DNA of 64,000 bases. It comes from Eublepharis macularius. Taxonomy: Eukaryota; Chordata; Lepidosauria; Squamata; Eublepharidae. The notes under the pieces were generated by a model. That model was not told the origin of the DNA. It saw nothing but the letters and a program-made list of their open reading frames with translations, and searched no databases. The stretch is taken from NCBI RefSeq assembly GCF_028583425.1, contig NC_072800.1, positions 92,411,001-92,475,000 of the forward strand, given 5' to 3'. Below, in pieces: positions 31,490 to 42,519 of the stretch; position 1 is the stretch's first letter; the number at the start of each line of letters is the position of its first letter. The translations under genes were made by a program, and so were the position numbers.

Positions 31490-32420
31490 GAAACCAGTTA
31501 AAACCCCAGAAAATCCCTGTAGTTCTAACCTCATTAAATTCCCCAGAAAACAAAATTTTAACCACCACCCCTCTCAAAATTCTTGGGTAAGCCCTTTCAA
31601 ATTCACCTTGAATTTCCACTTAAATAAAATGTCCTGAATCTTTTTTTCAAAGCAACTGTTGCAAAATTGGGTGGATCTTAACAAAATCCTTCTGATCCCT
31701 CCAATTTCTGCTGATGCTTTGCCAATGTGGTACTGTCCACATTTTCTTCAGATTCCATTGTAGGTGAAACTGAATAGCCAGTGTCCTCTTTCTCACTGAA
31801 AAGAATGTAGTTAATGCCAGAGAGGGGATTCTTGCAGAACTCATTGATCTGAATGCTGCCTGCTTTTGGCTTTATTCGATGGAGAAACATGTCCACCATC
31901 ATAAAAAGTCTACTGGAATAAACCTTTCTCCATCAACAAAATACTTTGTAGAATGGCATCATCAGATCCAACTCATTGTTACAATTGTGCCATTCGGCTC
32001 AAAGCTGTCCCCTTTCACTTGAAAGCATCATGCAGAAGCATGCTTAGAAAAGGGGCCATCGATGTTCAGAAATTTTGAGACATCATCTGGTTGGAAGCAA
32101 AGTTCTGCTGCTTAGAGAGAATGGAATGCAGTTTTGCTCTGGAGGCGTCTGGTTGACCCTTGCCCAACTACCTGGCTAAAGAGGCCCAACGACAAACCAG
32201 AAAACAATATTACACAAGTCAAATAAGTTCAGCACAGATTCTGGCCCACTCCTGCCAGGCAACAAGCCATGTGTGAATTGCTTTGGCATGGCTCGGTACC
32301 ATTCTGCTGGGGCATACATGTAACTCAACTGGCTGGGCTGATTCTCTCTTCTCGCACAATACATAGTTCACACTGGGACATTTCCTCATTTTGGCCCACA
32401 ATTTTCACATCCTTTGGAAT
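31490..32420. other. No gene recognised
   Basis: No coding exon or well-defined repeat was recognised. Short frames are chance. Confidence 0.4.
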
Positions 32421-32429
32421 CACAGAAAA

Positions 32430-32648
32430 AAAGACTCATAAGGGTTGGAAGGTACCTCCAGGGTCATCTAGTCCAACCCCCTGCACTATGCAGGAAATTC
32501 ACAACTTCCTCTCCCCCCCACACACACACACAAACATGTCCAATGACCCCAGAACTGTGCCCAGAAGATAACAAAACACCATCAGGATCCCTAGCCCAAC
32601 TGGCCTGGGAAAATTGCTTTCTGACCCCAAAGTGGCATTTGGCGAGTA
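32430..32648 (-). mobile_element. CR1 LINE 3' end
   Basis: The complement ends TTGTGAATTTCCTGCATAGTGCAGGGGGTTGGACTAGATGACCCTGGAGGTACCTTCCAACCCTTATGAGTC, the CR1-type tail also present at 59400-59480 on the plus strand. Confidence 0.8.
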
Positions 32649-32658
32649 ATAGTTACTT

Positions 32659-32936
32659 TGGTTGTTGTGGATTTTCCGGGCTGTATAGCCGTGGTCTTGG
32701 CATTGTAGTTCCTGACGTTTCACCAGCAGCTGTGGCTGGCATCTTCAGAGGTGTAGCACCAAAAGACAGATCTCTGTGACACTGAGAGATCTCTGTCTTT
32801 TGGTGCTACACCTCTGAAGATGCCAGCCACAGCTGCTGGTGAAACGTCAGAAACTACAGTGCCAAGACCACGGCAATACAGCTCGGAAAATCCACAACAA
32901 CCATCATTCTCCGGCCATGAAAGCCTTCGACAATAC
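32659..32936. mobile_element. PLE foldback P2 (3' regions only)
   Basis: Two copies of the 3' region of the 2292-4266 PLE meet 5' to 5' near 32777. An 11-bp duplication AATAGTTACTT (32648-32658 and 32937-32947) flanks them. Here the left end is short and the right end full (CCATGAAAGCCTTCGACAATAC). Both arms keep the CTGAAGA...GCCAGC/GCTGG...GAAACGTC motif. No protein sequence remains. Confidence 0.88.
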
Positions 32937-33019
32937 AATAGTTACTTCACTTACAGCAAAAAATGAGCCAGGTTTCAGTCCTGTTTATAGCAAAGAGAAT
33001 GTGTGGGTTGTACAGTAAT

Positions 33020-33300
33020 AAACCATGTGTGTTATATGCCATCAAGGCACTTCCAACTTATGGTGACCCGATGAATTAATGACCTCCCAAACATCATATC
33101 ACTGATAGCCTTACTCAGGTCTTGCAAACTGAAGGCCGCGTCTTCCTTTATCAAGCCAATCCATCTCCAGTTGGGTCTTCCTCTTTTCCTACCGGCTTCC
33201 ACTTTTCCTAGCATTGCTTCCAGTGCGTTTTGTCTTCTCATGAATCCAGCTTGAACATCTGGCATTTCTCATTCCATGTACAGTGAAAGTCTTTGTTGCA
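33020..33300 (-). mobile_element. BovB LINE 3' end
   Basis: The minus strand encodes FMRRQNALEAMLGKVEAGRK and PNWRWIGLIKEDAAFSLQDL, then the tail GTTGGAAGTGCCTTGATGGCATATAACACAC. Confidence 0.8.
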
Positions 33301-33621
33301 AAATTTTGAGTATCGTTTTGCCTGCATGGGAAATTAATGTGACGGGAAAGGACTAGAGAATATTTAGAATGAAAGCAGGGAATTCAGAGGAACTAGTCAA
33401 TTGTGGCCATCGTTCATTATAATGTTTGTATGCGTCTTCACAACCGCAATTAACAAATTTGTTTTTAAAAAGGTCTTCTGGGAGCACAAGAGGGAACTGG
33501 TGGCTATGAAGGGCTGATGGAAGGACATTTTTAAAATTGCCTGCTGAGTGGAGCAGTCACAAAGGAAAGAAGGAGGGAAGAATGGTGTATAGTATAACTG
33601 CGTAAAAATGTCCATGCACAA

Positions 33622-33868
33622 CAACATTTGATTTATATACCGCCCTTCAGGACAACTTAATGCCCACTCAGAGCGGTTTACAAAGTATGTCATTATTATC
33701 CCCACAACAATAATCACCCTGTGCAGTGGGTGGGGCTGAGAGAGCTCTGAGAGAACTGTGACTAGCCCAAGGTCACCCAGCTGGCTTCAAGTGGAGGAGT
33801 GGGGAATCAAACCCGGCTCTCCAGATTAGAGTCCTGCCGCTCTTAACCACTACACCAAACTGGCTCCT
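33622..33868 (-). mobile_element. CORE-type tRNA-derived SINE, full length
   Basis: Minus strand: GGAGCCAGTTTGGTGTAGTGGTTAAGAG (A box), GGGTTTGATTCCCC (B box), GTGACCTTGGGCTAGTCACAG and CTCAGCCCCACCCACTG core, GGGGATAATAATG, then CGCTCTGAGTGGGCATTAAGTTGTCCTGAAGGGCGGTATATAAAT. This is the best copy in the window. Confidence 0.87.
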
Positions 33869-34267
33869 TCCCTTCCTGAATCTCTTTCCTCTACAGGTAC
33901 CACCTCTAAATTTCCAGGAGTATCTCAAGCCAGAGTTGGCAACTCTAGGCTACACTCATACATACTTACCCAACTGCTAGAATCATATTAAGAGGCCCTG
34001 ATTTGGATTTGCACAGTATTGCACTGTTAGGAAGGAGTGCAAGGAAGCAACCTATCAAACAGCCGTGTTGACATTTTTGCTATATTTTGGACCCATTCCT
34101 AAAGAATTGGCCCCACTGAGACCCCATAGCGTTCAGTTCGAATGGGAAGTGATGTCATCAGAAGCCCTGCAGAGTGAGCACGTTATTACATGAACACGAG
34201 AAGAAGTGGTGCCCCCCTGCCCAGTCGGCAATGCTCACGATGACTAGCAAACGTTTGAACATTCTTA

Positions 34268-34460
34268 AGGCCCTGACCTGGATAGCCCAGGTAAGCCTGA
34301 TTTTGTCAGATCTCAGAAGCTAAGCAGGGTTGGCCTTGGATGGGAGACCACCAAGGAAGACCAGGGTTGCAGAGGCAGGCAATAGCAAAACACCTCTGTT
34401 AGTCTCTTGCCATGAAAATCCTACCAGGTCAGCTATGACTTCACAGCGCTCTCCACCACA
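34268..34460 (+). mobile_element. 5S-rRNA-derived SINE
   Basis: CCCTGACCTGGATAGCCCAGGTAAGCCTGATTTTGTCAGATCTC, then GCCTTGGATGGGAGACCACCAAGGAAGACC. The tail is shortened (GGTCAGCTATGACTTCACAGCGC). Confidence 0.8.
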
Positions 34461-34469
34461 GGAAATGTA

Positions 34470-35260
34470 GGCCACACCACTTCATGCAGCAGGAAGGGCT
34501 GCTCTTCACTCAAATAAATCCCTTCTGTCTAGAAAAAGACAGTGTCAGGGAAGAGACCTCTGCTCTGGTCTTAAGCAAGCAACTTTCCAGTATGCAGGGG
34601 AGCTTTTTGTAAATGAAACAGTATTCAGTCATATGGACCAAAGTGGAACAATCCAGGAACACGGGGTCACTTGTAGGTATTTCCTGTTATTGCATAAAAT
34701 TATCAAGTATCAAGAATTAATACTGAATATTGTCAAACCTACAGCATGGCTATTAAGCAAAATCGATAGCTCTCCTTTGCTTTTTGCTTTTTTATTTAAC
34801 GTAGACGAGGGGAGTATCTTTTGCATCTTCCTTAAATAGCATTGTTGTGTGCCCTTTGTTCTCCTGGAAGAGGATTCGTAGCCTCCCCTTTTATCTTGGA
34901 AGGAGAAAGGTTTGTCTAACTCCAGATCTTTACAAAGTTAATTATTACACGGTTAACAGAGGTTGCAGGACCCGGTCCAGTGGAGCACTTGGCAACAATC
35001 ATGCTTTGGAAAACTGCAAACTTTGACTCGAAGTGCAAAGCTTGTGGAAATCTCTGTTATCCGAAAAGGCCAAGCTTATTGGTTGGGAGGGAGGACATAT
35101 CTGCTGTACCAGGATAACAAAGGCGTGGCAAAGGGTGGGGAGACAAATTCACAGAGAAAGAGGTGGCTCCTCTTAGGACTAAATGGAATCTCCATGTTCA
35201 GCAGCAGTATACCTCTGTGCCCCAGCCGTTGGGGGGCAACTACAAGGGAACGGCCCCTCA
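34470..35260. other. No gene recognised
   Basis: No coding exon was recognised. Confidence 0.4.
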
Positions 35261-35274
35261 CTTACTACCTTTTA

Positions 35275-35360
35275 AGTGGAGATGCCAGGGGTTGAACTGG
35301 GACCTTTTGCATGCCAAACAGATGCTCTGCCACTGAGCTATGGGCTGTCCCGCCGTCTGT
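35275..35360 (-). mobile_element. tRNA-derived SINE
   Basis: The complement reads CATAGCTCAGTGGCAGAGCATCTGTTTGGCATGCAAAAGGTCCCAGTTCAACCCCTGGC: a tRNA-like head with clear A and B boxes. It is not a folded tRNA gene, because the acceptor stem is absent and SINE body follows (CATCTCCACTTAAAAG). Confidence 0.75.
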
Positions 35361-35479
35361 CAGCCTGCCCCGTTTTACAAGGTTGTTGTGAGAATAAAAT
35401 GATATCATCCCGTGCCAACATTGTCCAGAGCTCTTTAGAGTTTGGGTGAAACAGAAAGAGGTTAAATAAAATATCACGA

Positions 35480-36480
35480 GTCTGGAGAAACAGACATGGA
35501 GAAATAACGATCAAACGAGGTTAGAGCTTTGGATTAGGACAAATGCTCAAGTTCATATACTTGTATTGTCATGAAAATCTCACAGGGCTCGTCATGCTCT
35601 CTGGACCCCACCTACCTTACAGGGCTGTTGCGATGGTAAAATGGAGGGGGGCCTTGATGTGTTGCACTGAGCTCTGTTGGAGAGCAATGTGATAATTGCT
35701 GGAATGACAAAATTAAGTGATCAGGGCGAAATGGGAGTTGAGACCTTGTTCTTGCACGCCTTCCCTTTGAGGCTGAGTTGATATATGAGCTCTTTGTTAC
35801 GTTTCTTTTTTAAGACCCATTTCCCCAACCTTGCTTGATGTATTTTCGATCTTGTGGGTGTATTAAGTTTCTCCTCCAATCGACAGCTTGTGTGTTTAAT
35901 GTATATAGAGCAATGCTGCAATGCCCATTTTGAAACGCTGCCTCCCTTGTATGCCTGGCCTCTGCACCTCTACCTCTAATCATATGTAGATAAGCAATCA
36001 ACAGATGCAGCTTTTTGGTGGACCTGTTGGATTTCTGTGTGTCAGACTGCTGTTAAAGGCAGAAACAGGGAAATTGCCATAAAAGTCTGGCAACTCGAAA
36101 TGGACTTTATTCCTCTTCAGAGGAAGAAGGAAACAAGGGTGCCCAGTATCAGCCACTCTGGCAGGCAGTATGAAACTTCTGGGTTGCTTTTTTACAAGTT
36201 ACAGTGAACACACATGATCCATGTACATTGCACACTCGATTTTTCTTTATATGTGTGTTGAGTATTTCTCATGTTACATTGAATGCATGTACAGCTGACC
36301 ATATGATTTAAAGCCCATATTTCTCCATGTACTGGCCTCCAATTTCCTTTTCAAAATGAATTTGTGTTTGGTTCTTTCTTACAACCAGATGGACCCACTT
36401 ACCTCTAGGATGGTGCCTCCATACATGTGTCAATGTATGGATGCAACATGTGATGGACAGGCAAAGCAGCCTGCTTCCAA
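35480..36480. other. No gene recognised
   Basis: One diverged LINE/SINE-like stretch near 35570-35700 (CCTACCTTACAGGGCTGTTGCGATGGTAAAATGGAG). Otherwise nothing supported. Confidence 0.4.
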
Positions 36481-36500
36481 AGCAGCCATTTTCTCCAGGG

Positions 36501-37102
36501 TCAGAGATCCAGAGGAGTTAGCCGTGTTAGTCTGTAGTTGCAAAATAGTAAAAAGTCCAGTAGCACCTTTAAGACTAACCAATTTGATTGTAGCATAAGC
36601 TTTCGAGAACTACAGCTCTCTTTGTCAGATGCATCTTCAGCTTTTGAGAACCACAGCTTTCTTAGAGAGCTGTGGTTCTCGAAAGCCGACAATGTATCTT
36701 ATGAAGAGAGCTGTGGTTCTCAAAAGCTGATGATGTATCTGACGAAGAGAGCTGTGGTTCTCGAAAGCTGATGATGCATCTGATGAAAAGAGCTGTGGTT
36801 CTCGAAAGCTGACAACGTATCTGATGAAGAGAGCTGTGGTTCTCGAAAGCTGACGATGCATCTGATGAAAAGAGCTGTGGTTCTCGAAAGCTGACAACGT
36901 ATCTGATGAAGAGAGCTGTGGTTCTCGAAAGCTGACGATGCATCTGATGAAAAGAGCTGTGGTTCTCGAAAGCTGACAACGTATCTGATGAAGAGAGCTG
37001 TGGTTCTCGAAAGCTGACAATGCATCTGACGAAGAGAACTTTATTGTAGTTTATGCTACAATAAAGTTGGTTAGTCTTAAAGGTGCTACTGGACTCTTTA
37101 CT
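36501..37102. mobile_element. PLE-like foldback Q3 with 41-bp array
   Basis: A perfect 13-bp duplication ATTTTCTCCAGGG (36488-36500 and 37103-37115) encloses it. The left outer end is full (GATCCAGAGGAGTTAGCCGTGTTAGTCTG). The right one stops after GCTACTGGACTCTTTACT. The centre is a tandem array. Confidence 0.85.
36661..37040 (+). repeat. 41-bp tandem array with 82-bp higher-order alternation
   Basis: About nine units of CTGATGAAGAGAGCTGTGGT plus TCTCGAAAGCTGACAACGTAT. From about 36780 to 36990 two variants alternate strictly: AAAAGAG...ACAACGTAT and AAGAGAG...ACGATGCAT, an 82-bp dimer. The units keep the CUGAUGA/helix II/GAAA signature but lack the TTATGCTACAATAAAGTT segment of the 52-bp array. 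Confidence 0.88.
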
Positions 37103-37109
37103 ATTTTCT

Positions 37110-37190
37110 CCAGGGGGACTGATTTCTGGTGTCTCGAGATCAGTTGTTATTCTGGGAGATCTCCAGCTACCACCTGGAGGTTTGGAACTC
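37110..37190. repeat. AGGGTTGCCAGC-type repeat, right half
   Basis: CCAGGGGGACTGATTTCTGG...GGGAGATCTCCAGCTACCACCTGGAGGTTTGGAACTC. The preceding part before the foldback (36470-36500, AAAGCAGCCATTTTCTCCAGGG) is its left continuation, so Q3 inserted into this repeat. Confidence 0.7.
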
Positions 37191-37344
37191 TACTCAAGCA
37201 CCATTGTATCCTCACAACTGCCTTGTGAGATAAATTAAACTGAGAGAATGACTGGCACCGAGATCCTCCAGTGCGTTTCATGGCTGAGTGGAGATTTGAG
37301 CCGGGGGTGTTCCTGATTTTGTCTCCCACTTTGCAGCACAACAG

Positions 37345-38480
37345 CTGCTGGTCTTCGGAAGTTTCTTCTCCCAGCAGAAGGAACTCAGGCACCGAGTTTC
37401 CGACCTTTAACAGGTGTTGCTGATCCAGGAACTGACGTACGACGTTTCAAACAACGCCAAAAATATGTAATCAGACTGAATCTGCCAGCAGCCCTGGAAA
37501 GTTCTCAGTTCCTAGAAGCCTTTTCGTCAGAGCAGGAGCTGGAAGACAGAGGGAGGGGGGGATCAGAGCTGAGCATATGTGCGGCACCAGCAATTTTGAG
37601 GTCTCTCTCTTTAATAATTAAACAGAGTAGCAGTCAAGTCCTGCAACCAGTGCTGTTGCATGGGGACATGCGCTCCCCACTCCATCAAGCCACTCCTTTC
37701 TTGAGGCCTTCTTGCTGGTTTGGATTTCTTGGCAGTTGACTGTCTAAAAATATATCAGCAAACATAGCTAAAGAGAAGCAAAGGCCCTAGCCTATGGCTC
37801 GCTGGCTGCCGAAAAACCTTATTTACCATCAAGGAGTTACTGCTCTCAGCAGTATAGTGGATCAATTCTCTCTTTCCCCGCCTTCGTCCTTCCTTTTTAA
37901 GAGCCTGCCCGGGTTGGATTCCGCACCCCTCGCTGCAAACAGCTCGGCCTCCCTCCAACTATATATAGCTGGGGACTCTGGAAATTGGTGTGGCGTGTCC
38001 ACAAATGTGCTTCTAAAGGAGCCCTTCGTGGCAGAGCTGAAATGAATTGTTTATTGAAGGGAGGGTTCTCAAGCCACTTTTCCTCATTTGCAGTGTTTTA
38101 ATACGCTTTCTCATCAATACGCAGGAGTGCATATGGACATCAGCAAAGAAAACACGCATACCGAAAGCATCTCAATGCCATCCGATGTTCAGTCATGCCA
38201 CAATGGCTTCTTTCCGTGTCTATTCATGGAGATGTACGTGCATCTGATCTGCTCTTCTGCAGGCAGAGATGGGATGTTTCTTATTAGGGCTGTCACCCAA
38301 TTAAAGAAAGTTCAGTTAATTAATCACAAATGTTAATTGATCAGTTAATGAACTCCATATGGATTTGCAAATGGTTTTTGTGGGGGGAAATGCCTTTTTC
38401 TTTTTCTTTTTTGAAGAACAGAAAGCACATGTTGAAGCAGGCATTGTCTTTAGAAGCCCCACTGTATAGATATAACCAGG
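37345..38480. other. No gene recognised
   Basis: No coding exon was recognised. A degraded SINE-like stretch precedes it (37195-37340, minus). Confidence 0.4.
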
Positions 38481-38489
38481 ATGTATTTA

Positions 38490-38580
38490 TTTATTTATTT
38501 GACTGCACTTCTATCCCACTCCCCCTGCCAGCAGGCTCAGAGTGGATCACATCAGAGTACAAAAACAAGGTAACAAAATA
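38490..38580 (-). mobile_element. L2-like LINE tail
   Basis: (ATTT)n followed by the complement of GCTCAGAG...GCTGGCAGGGGGAGTGGGATAGAAGTGCAG. It is the 3' end of a minus-strand LINE. Confidence 0.6.
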
Positions 38581-38859
38581 AATAAAACAATTCCTGCTCA
38601 TAAAACCTCAGCGACATTCATATTGCACAGTCCCTCAACAATCAAAATCTCTTGACTTAAAAGATCATTCTTCTGCAGGCTGGATTTGGAGATGGCCTGG
38701 TACGTCAGCTAAACATGCCAAATAGGAAGCCCAGAGACCCAAAATATCAACACCTTGGAAGACAACAAGGAACAAAGGAGTAAGAAACTAATATAGCCTC
38801 TGGAAGATTAGAAAGAGTACAATTAAAATCACTAGATGCGAATTGGGTCCCAGGTGTGA

Positions 38860-39545
38860 GACATGTCTGACACTGGCCAGGACGTCTCTCAATACGAGAC
38901 ATCTTCTACGAGGATGCTGCACGCAATGTTAGCCGGGAAGTGTAATTTAAAAAGACAGAACCAAAGGCTCTGTCAATTTCACCTCTCTAGAGGAGGGCAG
39001 TTTAAAAAGACAGAGCCAGCTGAGATCACTCCTCAGAGGGTTTGTTAATTTCCTCTTAGCCTCCTAGAAGGCTCTGTCAATTTCACCTCTCTAGAGGAGG
39101 GCAGTTTAAAAAGACAGAGCCAGCTGAGATCACTCCTCAGAGGGTTTGTTAATTTCCTCTTAGCCTCCTAGAAGGCTCTGTCAATTTCACCTCTCTAGAG
39201 GAGGGCAGTTTAAAAAGACAGAGCCAGCTGAGATCACTCCTCAGAGGGTTTGTTAATTTCCTCTTAGCCTCCTAGAAGGCTCTGTCAATTTCACCTCTCT
39301 AGAGGAGGGCAGTTTAAAAAGACAGAGCCAGCTGAGATCACTCCTCAGAGGGTTTGTTAATTTCCTCTTAGCCTCCTAGAAGGCTCTGTCAATTTCACCT
39401 CCCCTTCCCTCAGGTGAAAATGAAATTAACAAACCCTCTGAGGAACAATCCCTACCCTCTCTGTTTTTTTAAACTATGCTTCCCGGCTAACGTTGCGTCT
39501 CTCTACACTTGAGCATCCCAGTGTAAGATGTGTAGAGAGACTCTA
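38860..39545. mobile_element. DNA element with inverted ends and an internal minisatellite
   Basis: CGCAATGTTAGCCGGGAAG on the left (about 38921) is matched by CTTCCCGGCTAACGTTGCG on the right (about 39479-39497). Outside the arms the right end reads GTGTAGAGAGACTC, as in the MITE at 1739-1906. The core is replaced by a tandem repeat. Confidence 0.6.
38966..39400. repeat. 104-bp minisatellite, about 4.2 copies
   Basis: Units begin GGCTCTGTCAATTTCACCTC at 38966, 39071, 39174, 39278 and 39382. Copies are almost identical apart from single-base indels, which points to recent expansion. Each unit carries CTCTCTAGAGGAGG and an inverted TCTGTC/GACAGA pair. Confidence 0.93.
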
Positions 39546-39549
39546 AAAA

Positions 39550-40020
39550 AATCAGAAATGAAGATACAGTTCAATGATGGGGTGCATTGCTGAGGTCCAA
39601 TTGATTCTCACATGCATGAGAAAACCATACTCACTGTATTTGATAATCCTCAGTTCCCATTAAAAGTAGTGAGACTGCGAACACAGAATTCATTTGTTTT
39701 TAGCACATACATAAGGATAGATAACTGTACAGTTTTTGAAGTCAAATCATAAGTTAACCAACAATGTGACCCCTCATTTAGTAGGACATTTCGGTATTAT
39801 TGGAAGAGGATTTTAAAAACTTATTGATAAAGAGCTTCTTAAGAAAACGTTCTCTGCATGTAACCAGCTTGTTTTTGGTAAGCAATAATGAATGTGCTCA
39901 ACTAATCATTCTCCTTTAATCATGTATGTAAAGTCAGTGGATAGTATTATCTATTCTTTCAAGTTATTTAATGATAAAGATGTAAAGAGTGAAGTTTCAA
40001 TGAAAAGATAAAGAATCCTA
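39550..40020. other. No gene recognised
   Basis: AT-rich sequence without recognised features. Confidence 0.4.
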
Positions 40021-40031
40021 TTACCTGACAA

Positions 40032-40284
40032 CAGGGCTTTTTTTCAGCGGGAACGCGGTGGAATGGAGTTCCGGAACCTCTTGAAAATGGTCACATGGCT
40101 GGTGGCCCCGCCCCCTGATCTCCAGACAGAGGGGAGTTGAGATCGCCCTCCGTGCCAGCGCGAAGGGCAATCTCAACTCCCCTCTGTCTGGAGATCAGGG
40201 GGCGGGGCCACCAGCCATGTGCCCATTTTCTCCCAGGGCAACCCACGGAGTTCCACCACCTCTTTTCCCAGAAAAAAAGCCCTG
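40032..40284. mobile_element. hAT MITE, CAGGGCTTTTTTTC family
   Basis: Perfect 8-bp duplication CCTGACAA (40024-40031 and 40285-40292). The ends are CAGGGCTTTTTTTCAGCGGG and CCCAGAAAAAAAGCCCTG. The interior is one long palindrome around GTGGCCCCGCCCCCTGATCTCC. Confidence 0.9.
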
Positions 40285-40390
40285 CCTGACAATATGGTGA
40301 GGTGGGATACAGAAGAGCAGTTTCAGAAAGCCACTTGGACGGGAGACTTCCAAGTACCATGTGTGAGTTCCATGGAAGAAAGCTGGAATA

Positions 40391-40580
40391 GCAGTCTTGT
40401 GCAGTGGCTAGAGTGTCAGGCTAAGACCCTGGAGATTTGGGTTCAAGTTCCAACTTAGCTGCAAAGCACACTGGGTGACTTTGGCCCTGTCACTGTCTCT
40501 CTCTGCCTAGCCTACCTGACCGGGCTGTTGTGCGCCTTGATGTCCTTGGAGGAAAGTTGCGATAAAAATCTACAACAGAG
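40391..40580 (+). mobile_element. tRNA-derived SINE
   Basis: GTGCAGTGGCTAGAGTGTCAGGCTAAGACC...GGTTCAAGTTCC head, then CACTGGGTGACTTTGGCCCTGTCACTGTCTCTCTCTGCCTAGCC body. Relatives are at 47140-47330, 50278-50465 and (minus) 40735-40900. Confidence 0.7.
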
Positions 40581-40734
40581 ATAGTCAACTATCATCCTAG
40601 AGCAGCCCCTCCAGGAACAAACCGTGTGTGTTGCTTCTGACACCGTTCTTGGATGATCCTTGTGTTTTCAGCTCATGATTCCAGAGTAGCAATTGCAGAT
40701 CTGACACATCCATTTTTATTGCACTCTCTGGCCA

Positions 40735-40900
40735 GGGACCTTGAGTGATGTATCCATTTGCCCTCCTCAATTTCATCCTCACAACAACCCTGTGAGGTAA
40801 GTTAAATCAAGAAAGCCACCATTGCCTAGTGAGCTTCAGGGCTGAGTGGAGATTGGAACCCGGGTCTTTCCAGTCCTGGCCCACTACACCCCGCTGGCAG
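40735..40900 (-). mobile_element. tRNA-derived SINE fragment
   Basis: The complement has AGTGGGCCAGGACTGGAAAGACCCGGGTTCCAATCTCC and the CTTACCTCACAGGGTTGTTGTGAGGATGAAATTGAGG body. Confidence 0.65.
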
Positions 40901-41398
40901 TTAGGGCCTAGACATGTGGCACTGATGTCAGTGGGGCTCCTCCAGAGCAAGTGGTTTTGGAAGACTCTGGGGTGGGCACTGAGGTCTCTTATCTGACAGA
41001 CCTCCTGGCTTCTTAAGTACATATTTATCTAAGCAGCCCTGGCTGGAAATAGACACATTTGTGGTTGCCGGAGAGCCACCGCCCACCCCTTTCCCCCTTC
41101 TCCCACGACATTCAGAATTGCAAAAATATGTCTGTATAAAAATACCCTGCTATCGATTTCAAAGCAATGTTTTTGGAAGTCTCTCACACACATACAATAT
41201 AGATCCAGCTCTCCTTTCCTGGTGCCTTTTTTTAAAAAAATCCATAGCGGCCATCCTTTCCAGAACTCATGGGCATAGTTCCAAGACAGAGAAGGGCATA
41301 GGATGGACTTGGGGGGAGGGGGGGGGTTCCATCCCTGCCAAACTTGCTAGTGTGGGGTTCTTCACAACAAAGGGCAGCAACCAACTTCTCTCCTAGAA

Positions 41399-41656
41399 TA
41401 GTAGAGTCCAGTAGCGCCTATAAGACTAACCAACTTTATTGTAGCATAAGTTTTCAAGAACCACAGCTTTCTTCGTCAGACGCATCTGATAAAGAGAGCT
41501 GTGATTCTCGAAAACTGACGATGCATCAGACGAAGAGAGCTGAGGCTCTCGAAAGCTTATGCTGCAATGAAGTTGGTTTGTCTTAAAGATGCTACTGGAC
41601 TCTTTACACTTTTGCAACTACAGACTAACTACAAGCTAAATACTCCTCTGGATCTA
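41399..41656. mobile_element. PLE-like foldback Q5
   Basis: The 13-bp flanks TTCTCTCCTAGAA and TTCTCTCCGAGAA (41386-41398 and 41657-41669) differ at one base. The left end is short and the right end full (CTACAGACTAACTACAAGC...ACTCCTCTGGATCTA). Confidence 0.8.
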
Positions 41657-42139
41657 TTCTCTCCGAGAAGAATGTCAGGCTGACCCGCACTGCCAGGGGA
41701 CGAACATGTTGATTCCTTGCAACCTCGCGGTGCAACTGCAGCAGACGAGCTCCCGGCTAATCCCCCCTCCCCACCCGGAGGTGGGGTGGGAGGTGTGGCC
41801 ACCCCAGGCTTGCGGTTGACTGCCTGAGGGTCACGTGAGGGGCCCAGCCAGCCAATAGGACAGTAGCCACGCTGCCTTTTCTACTCGCCCTCTGGGGCGA
41901 CAGGCGCCACACGCGTTCCCGGACAGCTGCAGCCGGCGCGCAGAGAGAGACCCTTTTCATGCAATGTGCTCAAGGACCCCATTCAGTGTGGAGGGGAAGG
42001 GGGTGGGAGAGCCGGGCCGCCGCAGCTATTTTCACTCGCCCGTGACCGTTTGGGGGTTTATTTGGGAGAATGAAACGGCTCTAAGTAGTTGAACTCTCCA
42101 GAATAACTCGTGGAGCAGGAGTCGAGGCTAGGGGCACGC

Positions 42140-42315
42140 GGGAGATCCAGGGTAGAAGCTTTGGAGAGTCAAAGCTCCCTTCGTCAGATGCAAGAAGGGA
42201 GGTCTGACTTTGGAAAGCTCGATCCCTGGGAATCCAGTTGATCTTTAAGGTGCTCCTGGACCCAAACGTAGTTCTGCTGCAGACCAGTGCAGCTGCCCGC
42301 CTGAAACCAAATAGA
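42140..42315. mobile_element. PLE-like family S fragment
   Basis: Minus-strand TCTGACGAAGGGAGCTTTGACTCTCCAAAGC meets the plus-strand GGTCTGACTTTGGAAAGCTCGATCCCTGGGAATCCAGTTGATCTTTAAGGTGCTCCTGGACCC. It is a small foldback of a family related to Q. Confidence 0.6.
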
Positions 42316-42318
42316 AAT

Positions 42319-42513
42319 GGATCCAGAGGAGTTAGCCGTGTTAGTCTGTAATAGCAAAATAGTAAACAGTCCAGTAGCACCTTTAAGACTAACCCACTTT
42401 ATTGCAGCATAAGCTTTCGAGAGCCACAGCTCTCTTCGTCTGATGCATCTGACGAAGAGAGCTGTGGTTCTCGAAAACTTATGCTACAATAAAGTGGGTT
42501 AGTTTTAAAGGTG
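42319..42513. mobile_element. PLE-like foldback Q7
   Basis: The 11-bp flanks CAAATAGAAAT and CAAATAGAGAT (42308-42318 and 42514-42524) differ at one base. The left end is full (GGATCCAGAGGAGTTAGCCG) and the right arm stops at TTTTAAAGGTG. The CTGACGAAGAGAGC hairpin lies at the fold. It is inserted in the family S sequence around it. Confidence 0.82.
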
Positions 42514-42519
42514 CAAATA

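Noticed and set aside
35275..35360. tRNA gene
   Set aside because: A and B boxes are present but no acceptor-stem pairing, and SINE body sequence follows. Other copies in the window share the same extension.
36637..37025. Three minus-strand frames with repeated SAFENHSSLHQ / LSRTTALF / SFREPQLSSSD peptides
   Set aside because: They are translations of the 41-bp non-coding array in different frames. The period 41 is not a multiple of 3, so the peptide pattern cycles through the frames.
36661..37040. CRISPR-like array
   Set aside because: Units are contiguous without unique spacers and the genome is vertebrate. It is a minisatellite within a foldback element.
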